Assembly (NCBI GenBank): GCA_903813345.2 | Contig: CAIIXF020000003.1 | Location: 25,437,248-25,501,247 of the forward strand | DNA length: 64,000 nucleotides | DNA from: Owenia fusiformis | Lineage: Eukaryota > Annelida > Polychaeta > Sabellida > Oweniidae | Direction: 5' to 3' | Shown: in pieces, positions 35,176 through 47,057 of the stretch | Layout of the letters: the number at the start of each line of letters is the position of its first letter | How positions within the stretch are numbered: position 1 is the first letter of the stretch | Notes under the pieces: generated by a model | What the model was told of the DNA's origin: nothing | The model's input: only the letters and a program-made list of their open reading frames with translations | Databases searched by the model: none | Made by a program: the position numbers and the translations under genes

Positions 35176-38100
35176 CTTACGTTGCCATAACACCCTTGGT
35201 ATACGCAGCTAACGAAAATTGACCGATACGGGTCAAAAGCTGGACCGGTACGGGTTAACGGTTTTATTTGAATTTAAAACAGCCATAACTTGCAATATTG
35301 ACTTCCTCGTGTCTAATTTGAAATATATGATGCCTCCCGATGCTTTTAAGTACCCCAATTTTTTACAGATTTTTAAACGGACCTAAACTCTCTAAATGCG
35401 CATTTATGCTCTTTTCTCTCGAGAACGACTGTCTCATTTTCACGATAACTTTTATTTAGTACTTCTAACATATAAGATCTATTTTTCCCCATCAAGGTAT
35501 GATGTAAATGACATGCTATTTACATCTTGTGAGTTTCAATGACGCGCGTTTGATTTTATAAAAAATGCCAAACTTTGTGAAAAAGAATTTCCTCCGCTTG
35601 CAGCGAGAAGACGAACCGGTTCGGGGCAATAACACACATGTATAAAGATTCCTAAATTATGTTCATGCTATAATCACTATTAGATGACTTTCATTGTACC
35701 CCCATTAAAATCATACCAAGGGGTATAAATCTGCATACTCTAGTATCCAGTAAACCAACACTGATGAAACTTTCCATGATAGTCAAACATAATGATGTGA
35801 ATAATATCTGTAAATAACAGGACAATTGGTTATTTATTTTCTTCAAAAATTTGGACACAAGTTAAGAATTCTTTGGAAAAGTGCCACGTCCCCTTTCTAA
35901 ATTAATTTGCATTGCCATATAATCATGAGCAATAGATTTCACTGTGTGGATAAGATAAAACAGCAGTTAATTTAATATTATCAAACATACTCTGAATGAG
36001 TTTTCTAAAATGTTTTTATGGTGTTTCTTCCCAATTTCATTAAAATAATATGTGTTTTGTCTCATGGGGTGTCTTACATTTTGACGAAATTGTGTACTTT
36101 TTGACATATGATCTCCGTTTCCATAGCAACCAGTTGACTAACTTTGATGAAACTTATTACTTTTGTAGGACACGTTAAGTACATGATTACCTGTAAATAT
36201 CAAAATGATTGGTTGTAAATTCTAGGAATTTTACATGGCCTTCCTAGTACCCCCCTCAAAATCAAACAAGGGGGGTATAAATCTGAATATTTCCAAAACG
36301 CTGAAAAACTAGACACCAGTATTTTCAGAATCAATGTAGAATCATAAACCACAAATTACCTACATAAAGAGAAATTTGCTATTTTCAAAACCACTTTTAC
36401 ACCACGCAGGGTAAATATGTGTACTCCTACTTTGTATGAAAGTAGGAATCGCATTTCTTCCTATCAGTTGAAAAGATGGCGTATGTAGTACAACTTATTC
36501 GTGGGCTTGTCTTGTCAGTCTGGAACACTGAATCCGGAAAACTGCGAAATCTTGGTGCTTCTGAAAGGGGGATGAAAATCTGAAAACTGAACTGAATACA
36601 AAATTCCTTCAATTATCTTCAATTTATATCGATAATATTTTAGAATGACCAATCTTCTCATCTCACATCATCTTTCACTAAAGACTAAAGACATTCGTTT
36701 TAGTTGTCATTTTCCTCTTTCTATATATAGCTAGAGGGGGGGGGGGAGGTGCAATGATACAGCCTCGGTCCTCTACAAGCTGTGTAAATAACTGTGTTGA
36801 TTATTATGCAAATAAATAAAACATTAACCTAAAAATCACAGCCTTGGGTGTCGTATTGTGCTCAGTTTGCCGGACTGGTGGATGGATGGGCGTCCCACTT
36901 AATTTAGATCCAGTTCAACCATTTGAGCTGAACCGTTTGAAGGACTGATTTCAAATTTTCTGCTGTACGGCAACTGGACACGTCTCTTCAAAATCAAAAT
37001 ACGCCAGTACAAAATTATTTCTAGTCCTACCGAAATATGGTCCTACTCTAATAAATGGTCATACCCTCAATATAATATTTGAGGACCAGTTTTCCCTAGG
37101 GATTTTTGTATAACAATAGGGTTGAATTATGGTCCGACTAAGACCACCTACCCTAGAACCACAGACTTAAATCCTCATATTAGGGCCACTTTTACACCGG
37201 GTTGCCATAACAATTGTGACTGCTAATCCCTCAATCATATTTGATCTACGGCAAATTTACGACGGGCGTAGCTTCCTAAAATCTAGAGGAATATACAGCA
37301 TAAAATATAGGGATAAGCAGTACGATGTAGATTTTCTATATCGATTTTGTGAAGCTACGGTCGCCGATCGTTTCTGAGTTTCTAACTCGTTGCAGTTTTC
37401 AACGGTCTACTCTTCTTTGACAGTACCCTTTGTATTCGATCGACTTCACTTCTTAAAATAGAGCTTCGTCTTGGTAGTTTATAACTAGACTCTGCGCGCA
37501 GGGAACTTCGAAAATAGTTCTCATAACTTATAATCAATATATTCGTTCAGCAATTTAGACACATATTATGCAAATCGATGCCCAAAGCCATTTATGATTA
37601 TATTCATACACAATATACTCACCGCAATCATGTAATTATACTCAATGTGTGCGTGTGTTACGAGTCATGTCAAGAAGTCATATTTTTACAAGGAATAGAC
37701 GCCAAAAACATCTCTTACGTTCCCATAAGCAGGGATCAAGAGGTCACGAAAGTGCATATAATTTCAGAAAACTATTGATGTCTTTGAAAAAAGAACACAT
37801 ATCTGTATCATGGTTATCATGCGTATTTGGCAGTCATATAAGCCCAAGATGACACCCTAAACATGGGCCATGTCCTAAATGATATAGGAAAAAATAATCC
37901 ATATATATCTTGCTAATCTGGCCAGATAATACTGCAAAATGTAATTGACCATTGCAAAATTCGTAAAATCGGATTCGTTACGCCTTATTTTGAAATTTTT
38001 CGCGAATGGATCCTTGATTGAAAACGAGATTATGAAATAACCATCAACTATTTATGTATAGATTAGAAAAAAATATTTGATTGCAAAAAATATTCGCAAC

Positions 38101-39118
38101 ATGGAGATGTTCGACATGTTACCCACATGTTTATTATGTAAATATTGCAATAAGCAGGATATCCATTGGGGCTTTTATGCCCGCTTTATGTTGGGTAAGA
38201 TTATACTCTCTTAACGAAAATGTAAATTAATTTTTAAACCAGTCCCTAATCGGCATACGGTATTTGGTTTATCCTCAAACATCTTTACTAATGATGCAGT
38301 TGGCTGTGCGATCCATGGTTGGGGGTCGTGGTTTAAATGTTATTTGTATTATATGGGCTAAGATGATCCTAGGTATGGGCAACGGCAAAGTACAAAGGTA
38401 AACTCCCCTCCATAAGTTTGGCAACCTTAGCTCCCTCATTGAACTCCGTATTAAAGCCTCTATATGTTTGCATTTTTATTTACATAACCTGTGTACTAAC
38501 AATATTGATGGAATCTTGACTTCATTTTCAATGACCTCATATTCATTTCATTAACCTCATTACAACAATTTTGTATCATATAACATCATTCTTAAAGCCC
38601 AACAAGATTTTATATTCAATATTATACTAAGTAGTCGGGTTAATTATATTATCACTGTAGTTATATTGATATTTTGACTTGTCCGCTATACATGCTCTTC
38701 ATACAATCTATACATTATAGACTAATGCCGGTCCAGTTTACCTGATCAATTATTTATATTCATTTAATGTTACGGGTAGCCAATAATCAACGACGAGGCC
38801 GAAATACTTGGATATACATTCGGTAGGGCATATTTCACTGGAGTTGCACGATATGTATGTATGTATAATTTATTTGCATCTTTTATATAATACATTACAT
38901 AGAGTGATATAATTAGGAATAAAGATATAGTTACGAACGCGACGACTGGGAAAATCAGCACATTCAAACACTGGAGATAGTGTCAACGCATTTGTACACA
39001 AGTCTTCTTGTATTTTAAGCTGTGGAAGTGAACACGGTTGGATAAAGACTGGTGAGACCAGCGTGAACATAGGACAAGAACTTATTTTATATCAATATTT
39101 TCGAAGGAGCTAGCGATA

Positions 39119-40213
39119 ATGAGGAAACTTTCAACACTAAAGTTACTGTTTGCATCAATTTTATTGATATTTACAGGTGTGTATCTACTTTATTATCTCG
39201 GAGTACACAATACGTACATTAAAACATCTCGAAATAATGGATACGATGGATACGACATAAATCTACTTGAAAAACCTTTTCTTGGAATACAAACACGAGA
39301 AGAATCGGTTTTCTCCTCACCATTTCGAGTGACTTTATTTACAACGTTTTCTCAGTCACAATCTGGGAGATTTGAGATCCAACGTAACACAATTCGAAAC
39401 TGGAATCAAATGAAGCGGAGCCTCGGATTTAACCTTGTGGTTTTCCTAAACACAAGTTCAAATTATTCTAGTGATTTACTCTCGGATTGGGGTGTTATTG
39501 CATATACCCCTGTCATGCTCCGCTTTGGCCGACCAGTGCTCAAAGAGATGTACAAGGCAGTAATGACAAAATATGATAGCCACATATACGGCTACGTTAA
39601 TGGAGATATACTTTTTCATGGCAGTAAATTAAAAAACACATTGAGATATATTCATGATTATTGCACTAGAAACCACACTGATAAATATCTAATATTCGGT
39701 GGACGAACTGAATTGACGTTTCAGAATAAAAAATCAACAAAAATTCTCGCTACGGGTGACGATAACGAAATCGAAGAGCTTTATCGACAAGGAAAACTTG
39801 GACAGTTAACTGCACTGGATTATTTCTTCAGTAGCAAAACGAGTTTCCCATGGGCGCTCTTTCCGCCATTTGTCATCAGCGTCTATTCGTTTGATTCATG
39901 GCTGATGCTGTATAGTAACAAGGCTGGTGTTCAGTCATTCGATATCACTAACACTACCATAGCAATACACCAAAGGGGACCTGGCAAACAGAAAACAAAG
40001 GGCTACAAAGCGGCAGAACATTTCAATAACATGTTGTTTTATAAATCATTTCGTGCAACTGGAAAAATGTTTTCATTAGCATGTACAAAATGGAAAACTA
40101 TCTCGTCTACAAATGGTTCTATTTCTGTGGAACGTATTTCCAATATTACGTTTTACACCGATTTTTGTATTCCGAAAGGACCTATAATCATTCCAAATGA
40201 CGTAATTTATTAA
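39119..40213 (+). CDS. Intronless type II membrane glycosyltransferase-like protein
   Basis: A single uninterrupted frame of 364 residues. A hydrophobic segment at about 8-30 after MRKLS suggests a Golgi-type signal anchor with a luminal C-terminal domain. The domain has TLFTTFSQSQ, then RNTIRNW, a YVNGDILF segment (about 159-167) in the place where related nucleotide-sugar transferases carry an acidic metal-binding motif, and DYFFSS, FPPF, DSWLM and AIHQRG blocks near 232-287. That series (DYF..PPF..DxW..HQ) resembles a GT-A-like family found in many invertebrates. Several N-glycosylation sequons are present. The donor and acceptor sugars cannot be named. No intron within the coding region may mean a retroposed origin or a tandemly expanded single-exon family. 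Confidence 0.72.
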   Translation: MRKLSTLKLLFASILLIFTGVYLLYYLGVHNTYIKTSRNNGYDGYDINLLEKPFLGIQTREESVFSSPFRVTLFTTFSQSQSGRFEIQRNTIRNWNQMKRSLGFNLVVFLNTSSNYSSDLLSDWGVIAYTPVMLRFGRPVLKEMYKAVMTKYDSHIYGYVNGDILFHGSKLKNTLRYIHDYCTRNHTDKYLIFGGRTELTFQNKKSTKILATGDDNEIEELYRQGKLGQLTALDYFFSSKTSFPWALFPPFVISVYSFDSWLMLYSNKAGVQSFDITNTTIAIHQRGPGKQKTKGYKAAEHFNNMLFYKSFRATGKMFSLACTKWKTISSTNGSISVERISNITFYTDFCIPKGPIIIPNDVIY

Positions 40214-40385
40214 AAACGTTGAGTAATATCACAATGTACCTCTCTTCCACCTTCATTTACTATAAGAAACATTTTCTATTTCATGCACTTTAAGGAACAG
40301 TTTACCTTTAATTCACCAATTCAATTCAATTAAGAAACAATTAGCTTACACTTAATTTCCTTTAACAATGTGTGTACCAGTGTGC

Positions 40386-41697
40386 GATGGTTGGCTAACC
40401 CGCCCAAAGTATGCACGCGTTGTTTACGGGTGTGTAGGCGTAAACTACGCTCATGCAGATGTAAAATTACGCCCGTGCAGACGAAACATCTTCACGCCTG
40501 TCGAGTTTATTTTAGCGCCGTAAATAATGAACTAATCAGAGCCTTACTTACATAATGATTCAATGCATCCTTGCTAAAAGAGCAACTCCAAGATTCTTGC
40601 GCTAGTAAATAACAATCAGAAGCCTGCTTACATTTTAGTGTGTTGTATTGAGGTCCTTAAATATTCGTTCAAGATTGTTAGACTTAACCCAAAAAAAGTA
40701 TTCAATTTTTAGAGCAAATTGAAAGGCAAATTGAAGATACATGTACTGTGTCGGCAGTTATCAACACCTATTGTAGAAACGACAAAAATTGCAGTATATT
40801 TTGAAAAGGTGTATATGTTTGGTTTCTAAATACGATGATTTTTTGATAATTCTCCAATCTAGGCGTCGGCTTCAGAGGTAGGGACTTAAGCTCACACGCA
40901 TTTCAGCCTACAAAGCACTATACAGTCAGATCGCTAATGTATCCCTCTAAAGGATGTTTTCATATACTAGAATTATAGTATCTAATCAACTGCAAATTGA
41001 CTCTAGACTATAACTATATCCTATAGATCTGGATCTGGCATTTTTTTTAAATGTACCGAAAATGTCAGATGATAGTCTTACCTAATATACCTAGCCAACA
41101 TATGTTCAAAAGGGAGATGTGTACTCTTTGGAATCTTTATGCAGTCCTCTTTAGAGTCACATGTTATTTTCAGGAATACATAACTTATTTAATTTATGAT
41201 GTACACCTTTCACATTTGCACAAATAGTGCACCGAAATACCCAGAAAAGAAATAATGTTTCATATGCCATCAATTGCAACAGTTGTTCCTGGCACAATCG
41301 TGAGTATGTTATTAACTTGCACAAGGATCTTGGAGTTGCACTTTTAGCTAGAATGCATTGTATCATTGTGAGCAAGATGCTGATTGGTTCATAATTCACG
41401 GCGCTAAAATAAACTCGACGGGCGTAAAGATGTTTTTCAACGTGTGTTAAATAATGTCTTAACACCCGCTATTGAACATTTTAACGCCGTTATTTGTTTT
41501 AACGCGTATAGAATTCACTTCTTAACGGGCGTAATTAACGCCTTGACGGACGTAATTAAAGCCTTCACGGACGTAATTAACGTCTACACGGGCGTAAATT
41601 ACGGCTGTACGGGCGTAATTTTACGTCTGCACGGGCGTAATTAACGCCTACACACCCGTAAACAACGCATGCATACATAGGGTAGGTTGGCAAACTA
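40386..41697. mobile_element. GGCGTAA-type inverted-repeat element, second copy (about 1.3 kb)
   Basis: It starts GATGGTTGGCTAACCCGCCC and ends with a related reverse complement (GGTAGGTTGGCAAACTATT). Subterminal arms contain CACGCGTTGTTTACGGG / CCCGTAAACAACGCATGC and many GGCGTAATTAACGCC-like units. Arms of roughly 250-400 bp face each other around an AT-rich core with no gene. Confidence 0.8.
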
Positions 41698-41769
41698 TTA
41701 AACTAGATAGATACGAGTTCGATTTGTATATAATATACAAATCGAACTCGTATCTATCTAGTTTAATAG
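41695..41769. repeat. Perfect 75-nt palindrome (37-bp arms, 1-nt spacer)
   Basis: Arms 41695-41731 and 41733-41769 are exact reverse complements around A at 41732. It abuts the right end of the GGCGTAA-type element. No loop of useful size is present, so it would extrude as a cruciform. Confidence 0.95.
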
Positions 41770-41879
41770 AAGTGAGTAGGTCCCATAATACTTTCATATT
41801 CTTTTGTACTCATGATTTATTTAAATCACGCCATTTCAGTTAAACATCAGTTCAACATCATCATTTCTAAACTACGGAA

Positions 41880-42260
41880 ATACTGATACCCTTCTAAGAT
41901 ATGAGATCTATTAAAAAGGCGCATTATCACCAACGTGCAAACGCCAATGTTTTTGCTATAAATCGGGCAACAATGGTCTACACGACCTGTGATAAATAGG
42001 TATAAGGGGCGTTATTATTACAATACTAATGACATTTTTGCACGTTGATGATGATGCGCCTTTTTTAATAGATCTCATATCTTTGAAGGGTATCAGTTCC
42101 AAAAAAATACCGGATGACCTAACATATTTTGCCATGCACTGCGCCTATTCATTTGGCAATTCAGTTGTAAATTTTTTCTTGAAAAAATAAATCTTCCAAA
42201 TTTGTTGTATTTTCTTGAAGAAATCGCCTAATCCCCCCCCCCCCGCTTCCATCCATTTTG
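41880..42260. mobile_element. Short relative of the 34215-35175 foldback element
   Basis: It repeats the ATGAGATCTATTAAAAAGGC, CACCAACGTGCAAA and TGGTCTACACGACCTG blocks of the larger element. They are followed by the inverted TTTAATAGATCTCATATCTT arm and a C-run before CATCCATTTTG. The central part is deleted relative to the larger copy. Confidence 0.75.
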
Positions 42261-42598
42261 TACGATCACCGGGCGTGAGATTAGAATTTTCATAGTTTCT
42301 GATTTCCAGTATCCAGCGTTAAAACTTTACTTACTTGTTGATTTTTAAAATGGCCAGGTTTAGATTAGCAAACCATAATTTAAGAATTGAAACAGGGAGA
42401 CATAAGAGAAAGAAAAAAGATGGCACTTAACAGAATCGACTTGAAGTAAGACAGAATTTGTCAAAGGAGTGGTATCGATATGGTGAACTTTTTGAACACA
42501 CATTTCTCTTAAACCAGTCACCATAAAATTCTGAAAATTTTTCAGATCGTCAATTTAATGGTCATCTTTTGGATGGTAACATTATAATTTGAAATATA

Positions 42599-43017
42599 CT
42601 GGGTGGGCCAAAAAACCACCCCCTAGCCGATATTCCTGATAAAAATTCATTTTTTTAACATCTACACCAACATTGATATATCATTTTAAAGATAATTTAA
42701 TTTGCAACAAAATGACATATATTCGAAGAATTTTCAACAACCCTGGCTCTAGATAAAACCATTTATGTGACATGGGGGTCAAAAAACACCTTTTCAAATT
42801 TCATCGATTTTGCGAACAATAGCCTACCAAATTTTACTGTTCAGTTAAAAATTGCAACATTGTCATGAGTCTTTCATAATTGGATATTATATATTGTTTT
42901 CATTCAGTTTTTGAACCATGCCTGCTCAATAAACATGTGTATGCTTATAAAATTCTGTTTATCAGAAACAATGGCTAGGGGGGGGGGGGGGGGTGGTGGC
43001 TTTTTTGGCCCACCCTT
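42599..43017. mobile_element. MITE-like element with CTGGGTGGGCCAAAAAA ends
   Basis: Ends CTGGGTGGGCCAAAAAACC and GGCTTTTTTGGCCCACC are reverse complements, with TA on both sides. Subterminal CCCCCTAGCC faces GGCTAGGGGG, extended to a long G run on the right. About 420 bp with no coding capacity; TA flanks fit Tc1/mariner-type nonautonomous elements. Confidence 0.78.
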
Positions 43018-43996
43018 TATATATATATATACACTTTTCTCTGTATTGTTGTAGAAAACACGTCAGACACTTCTTTTGTTCTTGGTACCATATTTCGGAA
43101 TGAAAATGACATAAACACAACGTGTTTAGGTCTCTCAATATTGTAATTGTACAAAAGAAAGTTTGGTTGATTTTAAAACAGTATCTTGTTCATGAAATAA
43201 AAGGTTTATTTTGATTTTTATCTTTTTTTTGGGGGGGGGGGGGGTTGTTTTAATATTTTGCATACTTTTTGTTAAATCAAGCAAAATTTCCTTTGTATAA
43301 CTATAATATTGAGAGGTCTAAGAAAATGTTGTATATGCTATTTTGTTCCAACAAGGTCCGAAACATTTTATTTCATTCTCAAGAATTGTTAGAAAGGAAC
43401 AAATAACAATTGCACTAAAAAAACAAAAAATGTTAACAAAATTTTTTTGGGGTTTCGGTAACAAAATGTCGGAACGTCGAAGGACCTCCAATGCAGATTT
43501 CAAAACAACCTCCCCTCCCGCGCACAGCATTTACGTACAGCAATACCCTGGTAGATGCTGGCCGACCTCCAAATTATCCTTCATCAGGATAACGAGCTAA
43601 CTCAACCTCACTGGTGAAGTTTAAATTGACAATAAATTCATGAAATTCAGTGGAACTGTTTCACTTACGTTATCGTGTAAAAACCTGAGCGCCGGTAATT
43701 TAAATTCACTCTGAAGTTTCTTCAATGTTATGTCACAATTAAACGATCTTTATTGTCTCCATTATGTGTCAAAAACAGTCATTAAAGTTGAATTTCTTCC
43801 GGACAAAATTCAACACAGCCCCGCCATTGATAACAAGGAAAACATGGCGTCTAGCTAGGGGTTTACAAATTGCATCACAACAAAATTTCCCCCTAAACTG
43901 CCCCCCCCCCCAAAACAAGAATTTGATCACAAGTTATATTGCCCCTTTTTCTTGAAATGGGATTGGAAACCCAAGGTAATACATAATAAACACACT

Positions 43997-44663
43997 AAAG
44001 GAGCACGTAGGTAATCGCAAACAATTTCAAACAATTCTTAACTTGAATTATGAATATTTTCTGATCATGAACATGGTTGTATCTTTTAGATACATTTATT
44101 ATCTTCAAGAAAAGTATATATAGTGATAATTTTGTTAAACAAACCTAAGTGATATTGAAGGGCAATGGACCAATCAACATACCTTTTCAAAAATGCTGAC
44201 CTAATTTTCACCAAAAATGCAACCTTTTATTATATTGTTGAATGCATAATTAGAATGCGCTTTGAGACATGTTTGATTTCCTAAAAGGAAAAGTTGATTG
44301 CTCCAGGGACTTTGAAGATACTGAATTTGGATGACCAAAATGAACTGAAACCAATGGATAGCATGAGATTTTCAATGGAGAAATAACATGGGGAACACAT
44401 ATCTTAAAGCAATTAAGTTTTTCTTTCAATAACTATTTGATACAACAAAATGAAAATGGGGTCAACATCTTTGAAAAATTGTGTTGATGGGCTGATTGCT
44501 AGTAAAATATCTCCGAGTTTGTTTGACTTTATTATTACTGTATATAATTTTCTTTGAGATAATGAATTGATCTCAAAGATAAACCTGTCTTCATTGTCAG
44601 AAAATAGTCATAATCTAAGATATAACCTTCTGAAATTGTTTGCGATAACCTACGTGCTACTTT
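43997..44663. mobile_element. MITE-like element with CACGTAGGT ends (about 665 bp)
   Basis: The left end contains GCACGTAGGTAATCGCAAAC followed by AATTTCA. The right end is its near reverse complement (TGAAATTGTTTGCGATAACC then TACGTGC). The interior is AT-rich and noncoding. Confidence 0.7.
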
Positions 44664-47057
44664 ATATAAAGACTACTTTAAGTAAAGTTTACATGAAAAC
44701 ATGAAAGAGTAATTAAAATGACCTAGGTTTTACTACGTTCGTAAATTCAAATATGGCTGCCGTAAGCAGAAAATGTTTTCAAAAGATGCGTCAAAAGACA
44801 CTCTACCTTTAAATTATAAACGCATCATTGTAATCTTTGATAACATATCTTAAATTGCAGACAATGGAGATATATGATTGAGTGTAGGTATTTCTGTCGT
44901 GAATTCAAGTTGTCTAGATTAGGCAGTCAAATATTTTGTATTCTCCAAACATTAAAATATCATCTTTGGTAAAAAAATATTTTTAGATTATTATTTTGAG
45001 AAATGAAAGTACTTAAAAGAAGCGTTTAGATTATCATTATTTATTTCTGAATTATTTCAATTATCTTTGTAAAACTTTATTAAGCATGTGTTGGAGGATA
45101 CAAAATGACTTAAAAATTATGTGAAATATAAACATACAATCAAAAGTTAGTTGTATTCGTATTTTTATGTTTATGTTCTAACAACAGCAAAGTATGAGTC
45201 ATTGCCAAATCAGGAAACAATATGTTTTACTCTCAGTGTCACATATGATCATGTTTTAACTTTGTGGAAATAGCAATGCATGCAACCTTTACATTCCTAT
45301 TCAACATGCTACATGCTTTCTTTTTATTTCCATGGCCGACACATAACCATACAACTTTGAATGCTGTTGTTTCTTATTCCCTCATTACTCACGCTGCATG
45401 TTTTTTCATGATTTTTTTCATATGCCGTTTGTCGTTCTCTATAATGAATGTTTGGCCTTTACCCGAAATGATAAAAGTTGTTTGCACATCTTAGTCATTG
45501 TAAGTGCCAGAATACTTTTATATCGATTCCAATGAAAATGATTGCATCCATTGCAATATTTAATACTTCACATGCAATAAATGGAGGTCACCAACATTTG
45601 CTAGCATATTGCTGTACGTAATTGTTGGGCGGAACTTGATATTGTGTAAATGTTAGCTCATTGATCATAAGAAGGGTCATTGGAGGGACTGACTTTATGT
45701 AGATAGCATTTACTATGAGAAAGTGTAAAATATTTGTATTGTAAATTGTTAGCTCGTGATCCTGAAGAAGGATCATTTGGAGGTACTAACGACCCAGCTA
45801 ACGACGTTATTTAGCTTGTTTTAACAGGGGAGTAGAGATTGGACATTTTGGAGAGGCAATTGATAAGTTTATATGGAATTAAGTCTTTGATTCCGAAGAT
45901 CATTTGAGATTAGAAGATCATTTGATCAGACTTTTGATATAGAGACTTTTTGAATTATGTTATTTTGTGGCAAATTTAAGATCCTGAAGAAGGATCAAGA
46001 TCAGCATTTTCGATACTTGAGATTAGTTGAGATTGAGACATCAGTTTGGATTATAAGCACTCCCTTTGATCTTAAAGAAACATGATCTCAGAGATCACTG
46101 AGACTTTCTGGGACTATTTGTAATTATTTGATTATTTGAGACTTGATTGAGGATCACGCTCATTCAGTGGAATTTTAGAATTTTATGGTTGATTTGAGAG
46201 AATAAATAGAATAGACACACTACCAAAATCTTTAGTTTATGTTATGTGTAGGAGTTGAAGGGACATAAGCAATTTTGTTACGTCTTGTGATTGACATAAC
46301 TACATATACCAGCCAAACGTGACCCACTTGAGGATTTAACAATTGACAACCTTCGTTTGTGCCAGCCCGACAATATCAAACATCCCGCTTTCAAGAGTTA
46401 GCATCACATACATTTTATCAACATGCTCAAAAATATCGACGCAATCCCTCTGATAGTGAGTTATGGGTTTTTGAAAACTTTTTAATTCTTGTCAACTTCC
46501 TGACTACAGCACCCTTCTCTTTTGCGAAGTTTGAATACCTGCGATGGCTCCATCGTGAGTAACAACTTCGTTTCTCTTAATGGGAAGACCACTCCCACTT
46601 CCAATTTGACTAGCGCGGTTTGTTGAAAAAAGATTTGTTGAAAAAATTCCAAAATGGCCACCAGAATTCAGGATGGCTGCTTAAAAGATAAGCAGTTCTA
46701 GGACTTTGTAGCCTATCCTTTATCATGTATATAAATTTGAAAAAGTGGTTGGTTTTACTGGAATCGCGATGACAAAAGCCCAAAAGCCCTACTATCACAA
46801 TCTCAGTAACGATCACGATCACGGCAATGCTAAACATGACGTCTGTATCTCAACCGGTGTTGTAATAAAAATCCATAAGTAACACTGTATTGTTTGTATA
46901 GATGTAGAGTTCCCTATTATCATGAATCTTTAAAACTAGCCGATGGTAATTGTTCATGGATTTTCATTAATTTACATGTATGAAGCAGTCTCGGTGTCCA
47001 GTTGGGAAACAATAGGATAACAAAAATTGTCTTGACTGGATTGTTTCCACATAAAAC

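Larger units (their letters stand above)
33115..37690. repeat. Direct duplication of a block of about 1.1-1.3 kb
   Basis: Sequence at 33115-34200 recurs at about 36415-37690 in the same orientation. Shared blocks include GTAGGAATCGCATTTCTTCC-like text, CCTAAAAATCACAGCCTTGG, TTTGCCGGACTGGTGGATGG and CAAATCGATGCCCAAAGCCA. The second copy lacks most of the LINE coding segment and gains a G-run near 36737 plus about 500 bp of different sequence before the last shared block. Confidence 0.75.
31017..39118. other. Repeat-rich spacer between lectin gene 1 and the glycosyltransferase-like gene
   Basis: It contains an inverted-repeat element (32127-32960), a LINE fragment (33462-33743), a duplicated block (about 33115-34200 and 36415-37690) and a large foldback (34215-35175). 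A shorter repeat pair around 35700 and 36250 shares ACCCCC-TCAAAATCA-GGGTATAAATCTG words. In 31380-32126 and 37860-39118 I see no recognisable element or exon. Confidence 0.55.
40214..47057. other. Repeat-rich spacer between the glycosyltransferase-like gene and lectin gene 2
   Basis: Besides the listed elements (40386-41697, 41695-41769, 41880-42260, 42599-43017 and 43997-44663), it is AT-rich with long G or C runs near 42234, 42978, 43231 and 43901. From 44700 to 47057 I see only loosely repeated GATCCTGAAGAAGGATCA-like words (45650-46080) and no supported exon. Confidence 0.55.

Noticed and set aside
46359-46562. A 67-codon + frame
   Set aside because: No domain, signal peptide or splice partner, and its composition fits random AT-rich sequence.
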